DNA from: Helopsaltes ochotensis
Lineage: Eukaryota > Chordata > Aves > Passeriformes > Locustellidae
DNA length: 64,000 nucleotides
NCBI GenBank assembly: GCA_013400155.1
Contig: VXBM01001664.1
Location: 25,546 to 89,545, forward strand
Direction of reading: 5' to 3'
The notes beneath the pieces are model-generated. The model saw only the letters and a list, made by a program, of their open reading frames with translations. It made no database searches and was not told the DNA's origin. Shown piece after piece: positions 51,564-62,425 of this stretch. The position numbers and the translations under genes are program-made. Each line of letters opens with the position of its first letter. The stretch's first letter is position 1.

Positions 51564-52343
51564 TGTAATAAATGAAATCACCTATTAAAATTTATAAAGA
51601 TTTTATTAAAAAATTTAAATATAAAATTGAAAATTTTTGGTATCAAATTTGAAAAGCCACAAACGAAATCAGCCCCGAGCCAGGCGATTGCAACTGGATG
51701 AACCACGGACCAACACAGAGTCCCCCATGGTTCACAAAGGCAGTCTTTTTGGGGCCTGCTTTTATACATTTTTTCTGGCTGGGCTACGTGTCATCTCGCA
51801 GTTCTGTGACTGGAATAGTTCTTGCATATTCATGTAGCGTCCTTTTTCTGGCAAAAACAGTGTTTTGAGGAGGGAGTATCTGGTTGATTAATACATTTAA
51901 ATTCATAGTCTGGCGATCTTGGTCCAATGACCTACCTGGTACTTGTTAATGGGTAGTTAGATCTTCTTCTTTTATTTCGGTAAATGGGGTTTTTGGGGAG
52001 ACAAATGTCCACCCAGCTTGGCTTACTGAGATTGCTAATCTCTCACCGATTCAGGACTGAGGACACACCTAGCTGTGGAGTCCTGTCAGATGGCTTCTCT
52101 ATCTTCTAGCAGCACGTTCTATTCACATGTTTAATAGTTCTTTGCTAAACGCCACTCCATTCTATTCAACTGTTAAAGTGTTTCTCTCCTGGTGGTGCAG
52201 GTGATCTCTGAAAGAGATACGACGAAGCCCCTGCCTGCCTCGATTCTCTCTGCTATTTTTGTTTTAACTCAAACATGATATTATTTAACATCATACATCA
52301 ACTATATTGAATAAACCATGAATTACTACGTTCATCTATAACA
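51564..52343 (-). mobile_element. Solo LTR, family X copy 2
   Basis: This 780-bp element lies on the minus strand, starting TGTTATAGATGAACG and ending CATTTATTACA. Perfect 5-bp duplications TACCA lie at 51559-51563 and 52344-52348. It has TATAAAAG (complement of 51759-51766) and AATAAA (complement of 51602-51607). It shares with the 16244-16909 element the TATAAAAGCAG box, an AAGACTGC-TTTGTGAACC block and GGGGGACTC. AT-rich near the 3' end. No coding region. Confidence 0.85.
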
Positions 52344-52450
52344 TACCATCTACCTTCATCAAAAATAAAATGAGAAGAGAGTGAACTAAGTGGTGCCAAA
52401 AACTAATCTGCTTTCAGTTGATGCAGACTAGATGGCCCAAAGGATTCTTT

Positions 52451-53085
52451 AATCATAGAATCATAGAATGTTAAGGGATTGGAAAGGACTTCAAAGATCG
52501 TCTAGTCCTAATCCCCCTGCCATGCGCAGGGACACCTCCCACTGTACCAACTTGCTCAAGGTCTTATGCAACCTGGCTTTGAAAAGTGCCAGGGTTGGGA
52601 CACCACAAGCTCCCTGGGCAACCTCTTCCAGTATTTCACCACCCTCACAGTAAAGAATTTCTTTCAAGTACCCGGCCTAAATTCATCCCTTCTTCAGTTT
52701 GTATCTGTTACTGCTGTCACTACAATTCCTGACAAATTGTCACTCTCCGGCTTTCCTTAGGACCCTTCAGATACTGGGAAGCTGCTATGAGGTCTCTACA
52801 CAGCCTTCTCTTCTCCAGAATGAACTGACTTAGCTTTCTCAGTCTGTCTTCACAAGAGAGGTGCTCCAGTCCTCTTACCAATGCGTGGCCTCCTCTGGAC
52901 TTGCTCCCACAGTTCCATGACCTTCTTACTGCTGAGGACCGCAGGGCTGGATGCAGGGTTCCGGGTGGGGTCTGAGCAGAGCAGAGGGGCAGAATCCCCT
53001 CCCTCCGCTACTGCCCACGCTGTTTTGGATGCAGCCCAGGATCCTGTTGCCTTTTAGGGCTGTGAGGGCACATTGCTGGGTCGTG
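52451..53085 (-). mobile_element. CR1 LINE, 3' part of a large split copy
   Basis: The + strand starts with AATCATAGAATCATAGAATG, the reverse complement of the CR1 3' terminal repeats, then runs through the 3' UTR and ORF2 end (CTCTTCTCCAGAATGAACTG, GTGAGGGCACATTGCTGG). It continues at 54477 after a 1385-bp insertion. Coding potential is broken. Confidence 0.9.
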
Positions 53086-54470
53086 TGTAAAGGGTTAAAA
53101 TTTGTAACTAGGCAGAAACAGCAAAAGATGTAGTGGTTTCACATTTGCTGAATTTTGTCTGCTAAATTTGTAGTGGTCCAAATATTTGTAGTGGTCCAAA
53201 AACACCACCATTCCCCATACTAACAGTTTACTTTCTTACAGACAATATAAAGAGACAGAACTCAGAAACTCTAAATTAGTACCACCCACAAAATAGTCCT
53301 TCACTCAGTCTATGAGAGAGATAAGTCTCTCCTATTTCTGGTAACTTTTCCACAGGAGACATAGTCTTGTGGCTTCCAGCCCACACAAAAGCAGCCCACC
53401 TGGGAAACCTGCCTTTGTGCAGTCGCTCCCAATAGCAGCTTTTCCATCACTGCATATGGGCCATGGATTTCGCTCTGGGGTTTCACTTTTTTAAAGATGC
53501 ACAACTCCACACAAGCAAAGGACTTCTCATCTTAAACAAGTATCTTCTCACTTCCCCACTGGTTCCAAGGCTTCATCTCATCTCACACTGTTCAAAACAT
53601 CACTAGATTACAGGTTTTAATTCAATATCCACTCAGCAGATACCCTTTGCTTGAATCCACAAAAGCATGTTCCCAATTTCATATTGTCCACGATTTAAAG
53701 GAACATTACAGTCTGTTACTACAAATCAAAGGAGATTTTCAGCCTAAAGGTAAGGCAACTCACCATCTCATCCACTTAAGAAGTCACTTTTCTTTTACTG
53801 ACTATGATAGCTTCATATTGTCCCTTACATAGCTCCAATTTGGATTTTTTTTTCTCTCTTTGAGAAGGGACAGAGTTTAAAAAAAAGTTCTCAGTCTGTG
53901 TCGGGAAAGAGTTAACATTCCTTGCCTGGGCCTGCAGATGGCCACCGTGGTCTCTACCGTGGGGCAATTGCGAAAAGTCCCTCCAGCATGCCGGATCCAT
54001 ACCGATGAAGGAAACCGGGAGTGGCTGAGATGCTCCACGAGTCCAGGGTTTCTCTCTCCTTCCCCCCACCTGGGTCTCACAGGGGTGAGCTCAGCCCAGT
54101 CTGGACACAGCGATGCTTTTCCAGGGGGACTCACGGGGCATTCCCTCGGCCCGGGGCTCCCCCTCTCCCCCTCCGAGCTTCCGGGCTCGGTGGTGAGTGA
54201 GGAGGGCAGGTTGAGCTCGGCTCAGCCCCGCCAAGGCTCCAGCCACGGCTGGGCCCAACCCGTCTGGCCGGGGCCCAAACCCGCACTGCCATCCCCTACC
54301 CAGCCACACCCAGACGAGACCGCGCCCAGAGATTTGCCCATATTTAAGGTAGTTCCCCCCCCCCCCCCGCCCCGAGTTGTATACTTGCATTTCATTGGTT
54401 AATCTGGTTGTCAATTTTAAAGTAGATCACCAATTAGTTTCTTTTTTACCATCTATGCCATAGCAATACA
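53086..54470. mobile_element. Long LTR-like insertion in CR1 (1385 bp)
   Basis: The insert begins TGTAAAGGGTTAAAATTTG and ends CATAGCAATACA, with TGTA/TACA ends. The duplication GTCGTG lies at 53080-53085 and 54471-54476, and removing the insert restores a continuous CR1. Its first two-thirds are AT-balanced and the part at 53930-54375 is strongly GC- and CpG-rich, with a C-run at 54356-54373. A reverse-complement CCAAT box (ATTGG) lies near 54395 and hints at minus orientation. No gag-pol frame is seen. A 6-bp duplication points to an ERVK/alpharetro-like LTR, but the family is not recognised. Confidence 0.72.
53166..53200. repeat. Two-copy short direct repeat
   Basis: TTTGTAGTGGTCCAAA appears twice in tandem, separated by a few bases, inside the long LTR-like insertion. 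Confidence 0.85.
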
Positions 54471-54476
54471 GTCGTG

Positions 54477-55540
54477 CCAAGTTTTTCATCAACCATCACC
54501 CCCAATTCCTTTTCCTCAGGGCTGCTGTCAATCAGTTCTCCACTCAACCTGTAGCTCTGTCTGGGGTTGCTGTGATCCAGGCGCAGGACCTTGCACTTGG
54601 CCTTGTTGAACTTCATGGGGTTTGCGCAGCCCCACCTTTCCAGCCTGTCCAGGCCTCTCTGGATGCCATCCCTTCCCTCCAGCAAGCTGACTATTCCACA
54701 GAGCTTGATGTTGGTGGCAAACTTTCTGAGAGTGCCCTTGATCCCACTGTCTGTGTCACTGACAAAGATCTTGAACAGTAAGGGTGCCAGTACCCTTGAG
54801 AAAGATCATTCATGACTGGTTTTCATGTGGATAAGGAGCTGTTGACCACAATTGTTTGCAGGTGGCCCTCCAGCCAGTTCTTTATCCACCAGGCAATCCG
54901 TCATCAAATCTATGTCTTATCTAGTTTGGAGACAAGGATGGTGTGTGGACAGTGTCAAATGCTTTGCCTAAGTCCAGGCAGATGATGGCAGTTTCTCTGC
55001 CACATCCACCAGTACTGCAGCCCCATCAGAGAAGATAATAAAATTTAACAGGCGTTGTTTGCCCTTGGTAAAACTATCACCTCTTTGTTTTCCATGTTTG
55101 TTTTAGCATAGTTTTCAGGAGAAAACTAAAAAAACCTGCTCCATAATCTTGACTGACACAGAGGTGAGACTTTTACTTTCTTCTTTTTAAAAATGAGGGT
55201 TATATTTCCCTTTTTCCAGGTATTGGGAATTTCACCTGAATGCCACAAGTTTTGAAAAATGATTGATAGTGGCTTAGCAACTGATCTGCCAGATCCCTTA
55301 GAACCCACAGATGAAACTCATCAGGCCCCATGCACTTGTGTACATTCAGGCTCCTTAGATGGTCTTGAACCTGATTCTCTCCTGCATTGTACTTAGGGTC
55401 TTCATACTCCCATTTGCCTTTCCTGACTTGGGCAGCTTGGCTGGAACACTTGCCATTGAACACTGAGATATAGAGGTCATTGAGAACCTCAGCCTTCTCT
55501 GGGTCCAGCATGCAATCAGGTTGCTGTTAGTAGTATACTC
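54477..55540 (-). mobile_element. CR1 LINE, reverse-transcriptase part of split copy
   Basis: Minus-strand frames carry CR1 ORF2 reverse-transcriptase pieces in the right order: EKAEVLNDLYISVFNGKCSS, VQDHLRSLNVHKCMGPDEFH, KPLSIIFQNLWHSGEIPNTW, KKGNITLIFKK, then FNKAKCKVLRLDHSNPRQSY and SSPEEKELGVMVDEKL. Stops and frameshifts separate them, so the element is dead. It joins 52451-53085 once the LTR-like insert is removed. A minus-strand frame to about 55775 may extend it, but I do not recognise that part. Confidence 0.9.
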
Positions 55541-56118
55541 AGCTTTTCCCTTCAAAGGTGGTAATTTTCAAGATGTGTTTCTGTAGCCATGACTACAGTC
55601 TGTGGGCTGGCTTGTTTCTTACCTTCTCCACCGGTGAGAGTTGCTGATCCAGAACTGATTTCATCAGCTGGTGTGCTTCAGTTGTTTTGTTTGCCTCTTC
55701 CCCTTGTCCCCTGCAAGTGAGTTTGCTCTGGGCAGGAATGTAGAAAGGAATAGTCTGGTCTGTGTTCTGCAGCACATCAGACTAGAGGAGTGTGGCTTGA
55801 CTCTGACTTAGAAGTGATTCCGTTTGTGTCTCTCTCTAGATATGCAAGCTTAATACCAAGAGTTACTCCTCCCAGACTGCATTCTTTCCTCTAATACATA
55901 CTTCCTCTTTTCCAAAGATTTTTTTTTTTTGCTAAAGAGCATTATTTTGATCTTAAAATCAATACTGACTCAAGGAAGAGGGAGCAAGTATACAAGGCAG
56001 AGAAATGAGCATCGAGGGAGAAACATCTATTTCATATGTATGTGCATTGATACTATCTGTTACAGGATTTTGCCTCAAAGTCCTTTTAAATGTTATCTGT
56101 GTTCTCTCTTTCTTCCAG

Positions 56119-56367
56119 CCAAAAATCTCCCAAAACCCTGTTAGCCTTTTCATCATCACACAGTCCCTATGTCATGTCCCATGAGCTCCCACTGCACCCC
56201 CAGAAGGAGAACGAAGGGGCGGAAGAGTTCCTGCCTCACCTACTATTCCCTGACACCATTGATGTGCTCATGAAAGTAGACCGGAAGTACAAAAAGAAGA
56301 AGAAAAAGCAGCAGAAGAAGCAAAGACTGCGACAATTTAATGACCTCTGGGTTCGCCTTGAAGAAAG
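56119..56367 (+). CDS. TRABD2A: TIKI metalloprotease, internal exon D (linker, Lys-rich tract)
   Basis: This 249-bp exon enters and leaves in phase 2. It reads QKSPKTLLAFSSSHSPYVMS, an acidic stretch (ENEGAEEFLPHLLFPDTIDV), then a very basic run YKKKKKKQQKKQRLR, and ends QFNDLWVRLEE. The acceptor is TCTTCCAG ending at 56118 and the donor is GTAGCT at 56368. RLRQFNDLWVRLEE is a conserved block near the end of TIKI ectodomains; the Ser/Pro-rich and basic sections before it are variable linker between the catalytic domain and the membrane anchor. Read-through of the donor would stop at once at TAG 56369-56371. AAG/AAA repeats encode the Lys run, a likely site of length variation. Confidence 0.93.
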
Positions 56368-59300
56368 GTAGCTAATGGCTGGGGAGGGGGAGGGTGGCTT
56401 GTCATGCAAACTGGACTTTAACTTACATTGTTTAATACAGATCATCAAACTTCTGCAGGAGTAGATACATCCTTTGGGCAGGATCCACTTTCTGCACTGC
56501 TGTGATTCTCTCTGAAGCATTTGCACAAGGTTTCTTCTGTTTTTAGTGGGAAAAAAGTTCCTTTTTTTCCTTGCATAGTTAGATTTGTGGAAAACTATGC
56601 ATAAAACAAGTGGAAGCCTTGTCTAGATCATTCTGCATTTGGGTTTGAGGGATTGTAAGCATATGGCAGTCCTCTCTTTCATGGAAGGCTAAGATCCAGT
56701 GGTAGATGGTATAGATCAAAGCCTTTGACCATTATCCAAAAGCTGCTGCATATGAGGAAACTATCATTCCTGGCATATGTTTTCCTTGCACTTGGGCAAT
56801 ATTCATGCAGTATTTTCAGTCTCTGTATTCTTTCAGCTTGAAAAAAATGACGGTCTAATGGATGGCAGAGTTTATATAAAAAATAAGTGTGTTGTGGGGC
56901 AGGAGTTCATACATATTCTTTACTTTTCATCCAGAGTAGCTTACTTACCTACAAGAACTATAGCACCCTGAAAAAAAAAAAAGCCAATTTCTCTCTCACT
57001 ACCCACTACCTATACTTAGGCCTGTGCCTAAATGAACACCCTAATGTTTCCCTCCTGTGAGATAATACACATGCCCAAATCTGCTTTCTTTTGTACTTGT
57101 GTGTCTGTATCTCTGCCATACTCAGGTTGAAGGCATTAAATTTTTGTGATACCATGAACAACCAGACAGGCTGGGGTGATGGAGAAAAGTCTGACAGTTC
57201 TTAAAATAGAGCCTGTACATTATTTGGATTTTTTCCCCTCTGAAGAATACTTCTGCTCTTCAAGTTACTGAGTATAGCAGGGTTCTCCTATGCCTTTCCT
57301 GTCAGGTTCCTGGATCCTAACTGTACCACTGCTATGAGTGATACATGGGGCTCAGGCTGGCCACAAGTGACTGCAGCAGCTGTTCTGTTTGAGGCATTCA
57401 GCCATTGTCAGATTTTTTAGACCACATTCCCTTCTCTGCTTCTTCCTTCAATCTTGTATTTGGGAGACAAAGGGAGACAAATGTTCATGTAACGTGTCCT
57501 CTGACAGACCTATATACAGTCCAAGATTCACCAATATAACAAATCGTATACAGATTGTACTTGATTTTGTCTCTTAATGTACCATTTACTTTCTATTAAT
57601 GTAGTTGATGATGACTGATTATGAATGGATTTTTGGAGCTTCTGTTGATAGTCTTAAAAAATTCCTTAGCTGAAATGCTAAGGAATGTCTGTCTTAATCT
57701 CCCACCCTGCCACCGCAGTGCCATGTTCAGTGTTTCCTGTGCAGTTGCTCCCACAAATCTCAGGAAGTCAGTGGGCAGTGACTGTGCACTTGAAGTATCA
57801 AGCCCTCAAAAGAAGAGGGAAGATGTGTTACTGTGACCAAATTGAAGGCACAGTAGGGCTGCATACTAGATTTCAAGTACTGCCAGGCAGTAGTGAGGCA
57901 AAAGCAAAGCAAATGATGGCAGCCTAGGAAACTACTGCATAAATACAGGAGCAGCAAATGCTGCTTTGCTTTTCTTCTTTGTATGTTTTCTTTCTTCCCC
58001 TCCTATTTAAGTCGTCCTTTGTGCTAGAAACTTACCCCAGGTGAGTGGTGCTAGGTGACAGATGCTTTGTAGGGGCAACTCCTTAGCAGCAGAGAAGGCC
58101 TGTTTGGAGATGGAGATGTTGCATGGCAGTGTTGGGGAAGACAAAGGATGCCTGGGCTATGCCCGTAGGGCCGAGGGAAGGCAGCTGTCCCTCAGGCAGG
58201 AGCCCCACTCGTGCGCTGGGCTCCGTGTAGAGCTCGGTTTGTCTGCTGGGCTCCGGCACAGCGCCCGTGCCGCGGCTGGGCTGGGCTGGGCTGACAGCCC
58301 CACCTCGCGGCGCGTCCCTTCCCAGGAAAATCCAACATCTCTGGGCTCCAGCTCGCCTGTGCAGGGCATGTCCGACTGGGAGTCTCGGCCCTCACTCTAA
58401 ACATTCCTCAGGGTGTGCAGACACAGGTAAAGCTGTCGGGTTTCTTACGAATGGGCCATTCACAGCTTTGAGGTTTACAGATGGGCTTGATGACCTTATT
58501 CTAACCTACATAATTCTATGATTCCTCCTGTGAGCCTGAAAATGTGAAAGGTTCAGCTCGAGTGATTTAATAGTGTTGTAGTGGGCTTGTCACAATGGCC
58601 TTGGTTTGTGCCCCTGTATGCATCAGCTGCCAGCTGTATTTCCTTGATGTGCTGCCAGCTGGCTTCTCTCTGGCTTTTGTTCAGATCTTCTGGGGAGCCC
58701 TTTGGTTAAGGAAGAGTAAAGTGTTTTTAAAAAGGATAGTAATTGCCTTCAATTTCCCAAAGCATTTTTGCTTAGTGGACTGAAATAAGGCAAGAATGGT
58801 GCACAGCAGCTGAGGACTGGGTGCAGAAGAAATTACTGGGGTTTTGTATTTGCTGGGTGGACTTGCTTTTAGTTTTGTAAAGACGTGTCTTCAGGTCCTA
58901 CACAGCTCCTGGGAGCTGTGTCAGTCACACGTGTGGTGTCAAGCAATGCTTTCAGTCCACTGCCAAAGAGAGCAACATCCTGTGTAGTGTTTGACCCTTC
59001 TGACTCTTGGCCTGCTGTGGTGTGGGATCTCCCTCAGTTCAGGTCAGTTGGACTGGAGCATACAAATTTCTCTCCTCCATCATGAATTGCCATTTTGGGA
59101 GCTCAGCTCATGAATGCCCTAATTCAGTTCATGTTCATCACGATGTCAGAGTACTCTCTACCAACTGGGAGTGGTGATTTAGAATGTGTCTCTGGAAGCC
59201 ATTCTTCCTCTGCTTAAAATACATCATGTAAATCTTCGTAATTCCTGAGCCGTGGAAGAGATGATGTGGTATAGAAACAAGGTGGGTCCACAGTAAGGTG

Positions 59301-59823
59301 CATGAAGCATGGTTGAGGAAGGTGTACTCAGAAAACAGGTGCCTCACTCCAGCTGTGCTCAGCAAGTGCCCTTGCCGTTACTCTCCTCTTCAACAACACT
59401 GGTTTTGTTCTTAGCTGTTTTCTGCTTAGCTGACAGGGCTGGGAGTATGGTCATCTTACCCACCTGTCTGACTGTGTGAGAGCAATGGGCAGGCTGGGTA
59501 GACTTGAGACAAGGCAGATATTTTGGTGCTGTCATCACCCTCCTCAGTCTCTGCGCTGTTCCCCTTCAAGTCTACTTTACAGTTTGGCTGGGTAGCACCT
59601 CATCCTTGTGGGCTGGTGTGGGAACTGTCCATGTGTGAGGAGGGGACAAGACAGCACTCTGCCATTTAGGAGACACAGAGTTTTGGTCAGTGTGTAACTT
59701 GTACAAGAGACCATTCGTGTGGACCCAGAAATCTGAGGTTGGATCACAGACGCTGACCACCTCCTGCCCTGTGGCTGTTGGGCAGTTGTGGGTCAAGACT
59801 GATGTTCTTCTCTTGCTTTGCAG
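56368..59823 (+). other. Intron between exons D and terminal exon (3.5 kb)
   Basis: GTAGCT donor and TTGCAG acceptor. It contains a short CpG-rich patch (58155-58335) and a CR1 3' tail remnant (58467-58523). No other feature recognised. Confidence 0.8.
58467..58523 (+). mobile_element. CR1 3' tail remnant
   Basis: GGGCTTGATGACCTTATTCT is followed by AACCTACATAATTCTATGAT, a degraded CR1 3' terminus in + orientation with its middle deleted. Confidence 0.6.
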
Positions 59824-60004
59824 TGCTACTGATCCTCCTCCCCAGATCCGCATCATTAATGGCTACATCACAGTCGAGCCCCAGCCCCGGAGCAATGGAC
59901 GGTCCAGTCACACTTGTGCAGACACCAACAGTGCTCACCAGCTTTCCCAGTCTCTCTTCCTTCCACTACTGAGTTTGACTTTGCATAAGACGATGCTTCA
60001 CTGA
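59824..60004 (+). CDS. TRABD2A: TIKI metalloprotease, terminal coding exon (C-terminal anchor)
   Basis: This terminal coding part is 181 bp including the stop. Its first base completes AGT (Ser) after RLEE, giving RLEESATDPPPQIRIINGYI, then a Ser/His-rich stretch and a short hydrophobic end SLFLPLLSLTLHKTMLH. TGA is at 60002-60004. The acceptor is GCTTTGCAG at 59815-59823. TIKI proteins are tethered by a C-terminal hydrophobic segment; here the segment is only about 11 apolar residues, short for a transmembrane helix, so a GPI-type signal or a weak anchor is possible. RLEES is conserved, but the tail after it diverges from mammalian TRABD2A as I remember it. Frame continuity and position make this the authentic end. 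Confidence 0.88.
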
Positions 60005-60195
60005 AACACAGGAAGACCCAAGCTGCAAGACTTTTGCCTTAAAAATCAAAAAAAAAAACTTATGCAAAAAAAGAACTAGAAGACTATGAGTGGGACACCT
60101 GTTCTTTGGGCTGTTCTTAAACTGCCTCCTTTTCCTGAGTCTGGATCGTTAACTCTGTTCTGGTTTGACCTGCCCAATACAGGAGAAGATATTTT

Positions 60196-60201
60196 AATAA
60201 A
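60196..60201 (+). terminator. Proximal poly(A) signal AATAAA
   Basis: A canonical AATAAA lies 192 bp after the stop codon and is followed by T-rich sequence (GTTTTATTTATCC). This would give a 3' UTR of about 0.2 kb. Confidence 0.5.
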
Positions 60202-60518
60202 GTTTTATTTATCCTTCTATTGCAGAAGAATGATTTCATGTTATCCCATAATACTTTGGGGAGATTATAATACTGCTATAACATAGCTGTTGTTTAGCTG
60301 TTTAAGCCCATCTAAAGTACATACTTTTCACCTTCAGTGCCTTGTAAAAAGATTTACACACCACTGACTTGTTTATTGGAACAGAATACTTTGATCATAT
60401 GAGCACAGCTGGGAAAGAGAGTTGGTATTTACTGTATGTTTCTACTGGTAATGCTTTTAATTCTTGCTTGTTAGAGCTCCAGGTTACAGATAAAGGTTCA
60501 TGACAACACCTACAATAG

Positions 60519-60524
60519 AATAAA
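60519..60524 (+). terminator. Second poly(A) signal AATAAA
   Basis: AATAAA about 0.5 kb after the stop is followed within 30-50 bases by TGTTTCTGCTGTCTGTTTGG, a reasonable GT-rich downstream element. Confidence 0.5.
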
Positions 60525-61623
60525 ACAGTGATAACTTGTGAACAGAATGTTTCTGCTGTCTGTTTGGTGCTGTTTAAGATGGGTCCCCCTGAACCTCTAG
60601 TGGCCTGGCAAGTCTCATAAGTGCAAACTAATGTACATTTAAAAAAAAAACAATTCAGTGGGAACTTCACAAATCATAATGTTGGGGTCTTCCAAAGTAA
60701 GTTCTCAAGAGGTGCTTTGCACAATTAAGACATAATTCTAGAATATCCTTTGAAGTTTTCTACTGAGTTCGTTGCTCAGACTTCCCAAATTGTTTTAAGT
60801 CCTTTGCTGTCTGTGTGAAGTAGATTTGTTGTTGACTGTTGAATGTAAAGACACTTGGAAGAGTGATGAGTTTCCTGTATTTGTACAGGATATCCTCTTG
60901 TGAACTGACTCAATTTGTGAGCAATATTTCATCCACATCTCTTAGCAGGGTTTCATTGTCTGAGAAGACCTCTTCAGTTTTACCTATGAGTGAACTTAGA
61001 GCCAATGTGATGAGCTTGGTAATGTGGAAACATAGTAGTCACTTGCCCCAGTGAGACAACAAACCTTCAGGTTTCCTTTCCTATGCCTTTACACATACTT
61101 CAGTGCTTCCATTGCCTGTAAAAAATAGGGGTTTTTTATAGCCTTCTATGGCATGTTAGAGAAAGAGCAACAAAAGTTCCTGCTTTCCTAACAGGATTTT
61201 CATCTCTTGATCTCGAATTTCAGTCCACCTTCCAGAAGGACTGAACCTGAACACACCCTCCTCCACACACACCCTTTCGAGGAAAACAGAAAGGAGAGGC
61301 TAAGTGTCACAGTTAGCAGCAGCATTGTGAGGAATGAAATGTATCTGGACTAGAGTAGAAGACAGCACCATGTCATTCCTTCTTACACATAATACTGCAA
61401 GACTTTGAGTACCTGAATGCATTCTGTCTTCCTTGGCTTTCACAGCAGCCCGGCTGATGATGTGTTCTCCCTTGTCTCTCTCTGGCTGATCTCTCACTGG
61501 TTGTAGACCTGGTGGGGCTGAAGCTTGTTTTGCTTGACTTGAATGTGACCTGAAGGAAGCAGATTGTGTGAACTGTAGATTACTTACAAAAATGCACTGC
61601 AGGCCTGACAAACTGGGCACATA

Positions 61624-61905
61624 GGATCATAGAATGGTTTGGTTTGGTTTGGTTTGGTTTGGTTTGGTTTGGTTTGGTTTGGTTTGGTTTGGTTTGGTTT
61701 GGTTTGGTTTGGTTTGGTTTGGTTTGGAAGGGACCTTAAAAATGCATCTCATTCCAACCCCATTGCTGTGGGTTGGACAGCAACAACCTTCCACAAGAAA
61801 CCAGGTTGCTCAAAGCCTCTCCTTGAACACTTCCAGGGATGGGCCATCTAGAGCTTCTCTGAACAGCCTGTTCTGGTGTCTCATCATCCTCACATACATA
61901 CTTGC
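61624..61905 (-). mobile_element. CR1 LINE 3' fragment, antisense, with GGTTT expansion
   Basis: The + strand starts GATCATAGAATGG and resumes after the repeat as GGAAGGGACCTTAAAAATGC, CATTCCAACCCC, CAGGTTGCTCAAAGCC and GAACACTTCCAGGGATGGGC. This is the antisense CR1 3' UTR. The usual GGTTTGGGTTGGAAGG junction has been expanded into a pentamer array. Confidence 0.88.
61636..61727 (+). repeat. (GGTTT)18 pentanucleotide array
   Basis: Eighteen uninterrupted GGTTT units plus GG lie inside a CR1 3' tail. The array is perfect, suggesting recent expansion or instability. Confidence 0.97.
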
Positions 61906-62425
61906 CTATTGACCAGCACATCCGGGCATGACAAATGTCACACCAGAGTGTCTACCGCACTTACTAATCTCTGCCTTGGTATTGCTTCTCCTCTGGCTGT
62001 TCTCTTTCCTTAAGAACTGTATGACAGAAGTGTGGCATAGGTCCAAAAAGCACTGCAAGCACTGGGAGAAAGTGGTAGAAGCGGTTTTCATTTCTTTTCT
62101 CCATTACAAGGCTGCTGTGTAAAATAGCCCAGGCTGCCTTTTCTCTGTTTTCTTCTCCATGGTGGCTCCTGAGCTTCATCTCAGTGGGTGTAACTGGGTT
62201 GAGTGAAACAGCCATCACTGTTTTTCTTAGGTTGGCATGAGGAAAAAATGCTCTGAAATAACAGAGACCTGAAGTAACACTGAATAATTCAGTTGTGGTG
62301 GTGTAACCCGTTTTGTAGCCTGTTTCCAAATGCCTGACTATCAGAGAAATAGAAATGTGCTTAAACTGTGATAGACTGTTTGCCTACAGAGCCTGCAACC
62401 TGGGGTTCTTTCTGCAAAGTAATTG

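Larger units (their letters stand above)
47046..56118 (+). other. Intron between exons C and D (9.1 kb)
   Basis: GTAATG donor and TTCCAG acceptor. It holds a 200-bp G/T-only-like tract near its 5' end, a poly(A) run at 48547-48561, a 780-bp LTR, and a CR1 split by a 1385-bp LTR-like insertion. The stretch 47.4-51.5 kb otherwise shows nothing recognisable. Confidence 0.85.

Noticed and set aside
53938..54402. 154-residue + strand Pro/Ser-rich frame
   Set aside because: It lies inside the CpG-rich part of the LTR-like insertion. The opposite strand is also open and no domain is seen.
55593..55775. Minus-strand 60-residue frame next to the CR1 reverse-transcriptase region
   Set aside because: It may be a 5' continuation of the CR1, but I do not recognise it. 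Too short and uncertain for a separate feature.
61634..61912. Frame encoding repeated VWFGL
   Set aside because: Direct translation of the GGTTT array in a CR1 tail.
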